DNA from: Psettodes erumei
Taxonomy: Eukaryota > Chordata > Actinopteri > Pleuronectiformes > Psettodidae
Direction: 5' to 3'
Length of the DNA: 64,000 nucleotides
NCBI GenBank assembly: GCA_016785225.1
Contig: JAFBJZ010000740.1
Coordinates: 273,874 to 337,873, forward strand
A program made the position numbers and the translations under genes. A model generated the notes under the pieces. It was not told the DNA's origin, did no database searches, and saw only the letters and a program-made list of their open reading frames with translations. Positions 60,173-64,000 of the stretch are shown here, in pieces. How positions within the stretch are numbered: position 1 is the stretch's first letter; each line of letters starts with the position of its first letter.

Positions 60173-60450
60173 GAGGGAGATTTCCTGTCCACAGTTTCAT
60201 CTCTGGAGCTGAGTCTATTCCAGAGGAGATGTTGCCTTGAAAATGTTGTTTTTTTTCAGAGATCCTGTTCTGTGTGTGACTTTAATCTTCATCCAAGCTG
60301 TATGAGATGTTCCACATGTATCACATGTATGGGTTCAAGCCATTCCCCCAGGTCGGTGTACTTATTTAACTTTGCCTTCTGTCAGATAACTACTGTATGC
60401 TGACCCTGGTATGCTTTATCACCCAAATAAAGATAGACCTCCTGAAGTGG
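60173..60450 (+). other. reep5 3' UTR with polyadenylation signal
   Basis: AATAAA at 60426-60431 ends a UTR of about 0.27 kb. Beyond it, to about 61275, lies AT-rich sequence with no gene or named repeat. Confidence 0.75.
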
Positions 60451-61275
60451 TTCTCTGATTCTTTATATTCCTTCTTCTCCATTCTAAGATAATATGTACA
60501 ATATATTTGCACAACAGTTTGATAGTCCTTCTCCAAAACTTCTTGAGAAGCTTCTTTAAAGTTCTCATTAATTACAAATAAAAGTAAGGGTTGTTCACAG
60601 GTACCTAAGTAAAGCATTTCATTTTTAATTATTTATTTATTGTTCTATGTTGTCTTTATAAACCCATATTAAAGTGAGCTGTTATTGATGGAAGAATATA
60701 TTCATTCATAAATTCTTTTGATAATCCCTCTTTCTATTGCCCTGTTAAATCTAATTTAAAATGTATACATGTAATATTTATGGAATTTAGTCAGTTTCTT
60801 TATGGATTACAAATTATAATTAATTATAAACATCTTTTAATTGTGGTTTTTGAGGGTAATCAGTTTTTACACAAAACATATGCAGGTATTCTCTGAAGGT
60901 ATCTAAAAACATGCAATAGCAACCTTTGTTTATAATAGTTATTTATTTGTAACTCACTTAATACTGGTTTTAATTTCATGGTCAGCCTTTTCTGCTTTAT
61001 GTTGCACTGTATTGTTGTGAAGAAGGAGCATCATCTATATTTGTCCCAAGACTTTTTCTAAGCAGGCACTGCTGGGTACAGACTTTCAAATAAAATATGA
61101 GTTAATGGGTTAATTAGCCTATTATTGTTTCATAAATTTATTGTCTTAGAAACCTGATATTATTTTTATTAGCCTCTGCCAGTGTGAAAACCCTCCTGTG
61201 AACAAGAGAAACCTATCATGACAAATACAAAATGCTCTCAGATCTCTGCCAAGGAGGTTGTTCACGGAGTGACGC

Positions 61276-62170
61276 TTAACCCTTAGCTGCATAAGTGGGT
61301 CAGAAATGACCTTGTCAGGTCCTTTTTTTTTTTACCATATCTTTGAAATAAAGAGTTATTGTTAGTTCATATTTAGGTTACAAAAGCAAATGTCTTTGAC
61401 ATCATGCTGTCTAAAATTTAAATTGAACTTTTACTCATTTGAAAGAATTGTATACCTGCTCCACTCTTGGGAGTTGGTTAGCTATTTTAATGGAATTTCA
61501 TGAGAATATTTCATTCTTATCAACTCAGGAATAGATTTACTCTCGACCACACAGATCTTATCAAACAATACCCTCAGGAAGATTATTTATGTATTTAAAC
61601 TACACTCTTCCACAAGTGGTGTCAAAAATGACCCCAATTAAAATCAATGCGTTTTTGCAATAGACTAAAGACATTTTTCTCATTTTGGTTAAAAATTATA
61701 TATTTTGTTGAAACAAAAGTGTAATTTCACTCTTGACATGTACATTTTTTACATTTCGTTCACATTTTAGCACTTAACAATCAATCATTCAGGTCAATCA
61801 GGTGTCAAAACATGTTTGTGTGTCCCTATGTCTGGAGGACGAACAGAGAACATTCAACAGGTCCGGAGACCATAACACTGTCCACGCATATGTACACACA
61901 CAAACATCTTATGTCCTCTCATTGTGTGCAGCTGTCAAAAACTACTTGCTTCTGGCTGTGACCATTGCACCCAGGGGTACTGCATTTCCAACAGCAATCA
62001 GTGGATTTGCGATCTTTGTTTCTTGGACACAACTGGCATCTCTTTCTCTTCTGCTGGCCCTGTGTGCTTCTTTCCTGTGGCCGGATCACAGCAGTTTTTG
62101 TCACTCCACACCTTCCCATTGCTTCAGTGATGTAGGTGGTAGGGTCGGGTTACCTTCCAGTCGACTTTTC
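61276..62170 (-). mobile_element. truncated piggyBac-like element
   Basis: TTAA at 61276-61279 is followed by CCCTTAGCTGCATAAGTGGG, a piggyBac-type end. Minus-strand coding at 62119-61919 gives KRKRCQLCPRNKDRKSTDCC, then WKCSTPGC, the C-terminal cysteine-rich zinc-binding domain of piggyBac transposases. So this is the 3' end of an element running leftward. The N-terminal and catalytic parts and the other terminus are absent. Confidence 0.75.
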
Positions 62171-62279
62171 ATGTGAGGTGTCACAAGCTCCTTTGAGAAC
62201 TCTGTGAGGAAGTGTCGTCGTCCATCGGTGATGTCTGTGTAATGTCTTTGTACCTTTATGTCAATTGTACATCATCTAT

Positions 62280-62575
62280 TTGCTTTTTATGACACAGTAT
62301 GACTTTTATATTTTTATGTTTTTACAAAATGTTATTATATGGTGATTTTTCAGTTTTACTTTTGTTGCATTTGTAACAAAAGGCATAGTATACTAGTAGA
62401 CATTGTTTCATATATTTATGACAAGCTATGCTATGACATTTTTTCTGTATTTTACAGGACATTATATTATTTTGTTTTGTTTTACATTTTATGATATATT
62501 GAAATATTATATTATACCATGACATATTTTTTTGCCTTTTTTAAGACGATATAATATTTTCATGAAACACTATAC
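62280..62575 (+). repeat. AT-rich tandem repeat, block 2
   Basis: Degenerate units around CATAGTATACTA, GCTATGACATTTTTT and ACGATATAATATTTTCATG run up to the solo LTR and continue on its other side. Confidence 0.75.
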
Positions 62576-63146
62576 TGTCACGGTGGGGTTTCGGACCAGA
62601 AAGTGCAGGAGACCAGAGGCACACAGTTCGACTTTTTATTAGTTTCCAGCAGGGAAACAGCACGAGGAAAAACTCCCTGAAGAGTCGCACACGTGGTGTA
62701 GCTTGTGCCGACTCCTTCGGGAGGTTGGCGTAGACGTAGTCGTGGTCGGTGACGTAGCAGTGGTCGGGATCGAGGTCAGGAACGTAGCCGTGGTCAGGGA
62801 CGTAGCAGTGGTCGGGATCGTGGTCGGGAACGTAGCCGTGGTCAGAGACGTAGCGGTGGTCGGGATCGTAGTCAGGAACGTAGCCGTGGTCAGGAACGTG
62901 GTCGAGGTCAAAAAACGCTGGATGTCGCAAGGCAATCATCTGGCAGCCGGGTGACTGGAGAGCTGGGCTTATGTAGGGGATGTGCTGATTGTCAGATGAG
63001 CTCCAGGTGTGCTGATTAGCAGATGAGAGTCAGGAGTGTCTCATCTGCTAATCATGGCCGGCCATGCCTCCTGCCACCACCTGGGAGCAAGAGAAAAAGA
63101 GAGGGAGAGGCAAACCGGAAAGGGACGCCCATCCTGGGCCGTCACA
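62576..63146 (-). mobile_element. solo LTR with perfect 6-bp target duplication
   Basis: The 571-bp unit starts TGTCACGG and ends CCGTCACA (TG...CA with a short inverted terminal repeat). It is flanked by CTATAC on both sides (62570-62575 and 63147-63152). On the minus strand AATAAA lies near 62640, suggesting the LTR reads leftward. It contains a minisatellite. No internal retroviral or gypsy genes are present. Confidence 0.85.
62720..62910. repeat. minisatellite inside the solo LTR
   Basis: Units of about 18 and 12 bases (for example GGGAACGTAGCCGTGGTC and GGGATCGTGGTC) alternate in a higher-order unit of about 48 bases, roughly four times. This accounts for the DHDPDHGYVPD-type ORFs in this interval. 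Confidence 0.9.
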
Positions 63147-63152
63147 CTATAC

Positions 63153-64000
63153 TATGAAACATTATGGCATCTTTCAGACATGTACTATGACATTTTTTTT
63201 CATTTTTGAGACATAATATACTATGATGTTTTTGCTCTTTTATGACACTTAAACTGTCATGTTTACTTGGTGTTCATACTCAACAACATACAACATACAA
63301 CATACAATATGATAGCATTTTTTCCAACTTTTTATGACATGTACTATGACATTTCTCTAAATCAACTAATTACAATTTTTAACTTACATCCATGTATTAA
63401 ATCAAGTGGTGTAAACAGGTCCTCTGAGTTTTTAGAGTGCAGGAATTTTATGACAAATTATACTATGGCATTTTGTGTGTCCTTATGATATATAATACTA
63501 GCACATATTTTAAAAAAACTTTTATGACATACAATACTATGGTATTTTTTTAAGGGTGAAAGAATTCCCTAAGGCAACTGGGCTTGAACCACTATGAACG
63601 AAAAATAACTCTTTCGACCTTGACAATGACAATGACTGAGAATCTACATAGATATATGGTATTTTTTGCTTTTTCTTCAGACATAATAATATACAATGAT
63701 TTTTTCATGAACAACTATACTATGATGTTTTTCGTAGTTATAAAAAATGACATATTTCACTATGGCATTTTTTTGTGATTTTATATCATATTATACTTTG
63801 ACACTCTTTGCTTTTTTTAACACATGGTGTTTTCATGAACCACTAAATTGGTTTTTATGACATACCATTGTGACTTTTTTTCATTTTTTGAGATTTTAAG
63901 AGCCAATATAATATATTTTTTGCTTTTGAGTGACATAATATACTTTGACATTTATTCGTTTATGTGACATATAATGACTTTTTTGTGTATTTTTACAATA
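63153..64000 (+). repeat. AT-rich tandem repeat, block 3 (runs off the right edge)
   Basis: Continuation of block 2 after the LTR. Irregular units of about 40-60 bases carry TACTATGACATTTTTT, TTTATGACAT and ATATACTATGATG motifs. No gene is present. Confidence 0.75.

Noticed and set aside
61802..62176. 124-codon plus-strand ORF with hydrophobic stretches
   Set aside because: It is opposite to the piggyBac cysteine-rich reading and has no family features.
62541..62939. Repeat protein ORF (DHDPDHGYVPD type) and its plus-strand VVGDVAVV counterpart
   Set aside because: Both are translations of the minisatellite within the solo LTR.

Overview
This is vertebrate nuclear DNA, almost certainly from a teleost (ray-finned) fish. 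The genes are split by GT-AG introns, microsatellites are frequent, and the repeats are those typical of fish: Tc1-like DNA transposons, an R4/Rex6-type LINE, L2/Maui-like LINE pieces, hAT and piggyBac remnants and a solo LTR. Most ORFs over 60 codons are chance readings. The species cannot be fixed from the sequence alone.

Five protein-coding loci are supported exon by exon, and every exon junction keeps the reading frame. From left to right they are: (1) lrsam1, minus strand, the first nine coding exons (243 residues: N-terminus and leucine-rich repeats), continuing beyond base 1; (2) an lmo4-family LIM-only gene, plus strand, coding exons 12522-17440; (3) cdk9, minus strand, complete, 372 codons, 34861-31261; (4) fpgs, plus strand, complete, 15 coding exons, 575 codons, 36089-48588, with a candidate second first exon at 37783-37815 behind a TATA box; (5) reep5, plus strand, complete, 189 codons, 53353-60172. 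lrsam1/lmo4 and cdk9/fpgs are head-to-head pairs with short GC-richer spacers that should hold the promoters. lrsam1, cdk9 and fpgs are also close neighbours in the human genome (9q33-34), which supports the assignments; lmo4 is not part of that human cluster.

The genes do not form a pathway. They encode a ubiquitin ligase, a transcriptional LIM adaptor, the P-TEFb kinase, folylpolyglutamate synthase and an ER-shaping protein. The rest is intron and intergenic DNA rich in repeats. Lmo4 intron 1 holds a nearly full-length but frame-broken Tc1-like element, next to a chimera of another Tc1-like fragment and a LINE 3' end. The gap between lmo4 and cdk9 holds an L2/Maui-like LINE remnant, possible conserved regulatory DNA and a 5'-truncated R4-clade LINE whose 3' end is duplicated. 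Fpgs introns hold two Tc1-like relics and a hAT-like MITE. The right end is an AT-rich degenerate tandem repeat field interrupted by a piggyBac remnant and a solo LTR with a perfect 6-bp target duplication.

No CRISPR array, rRNA, tRNA or prokaryotic system is visible. The observation most worth following is the candidate alternative TATA-driven first exon of fpgs.
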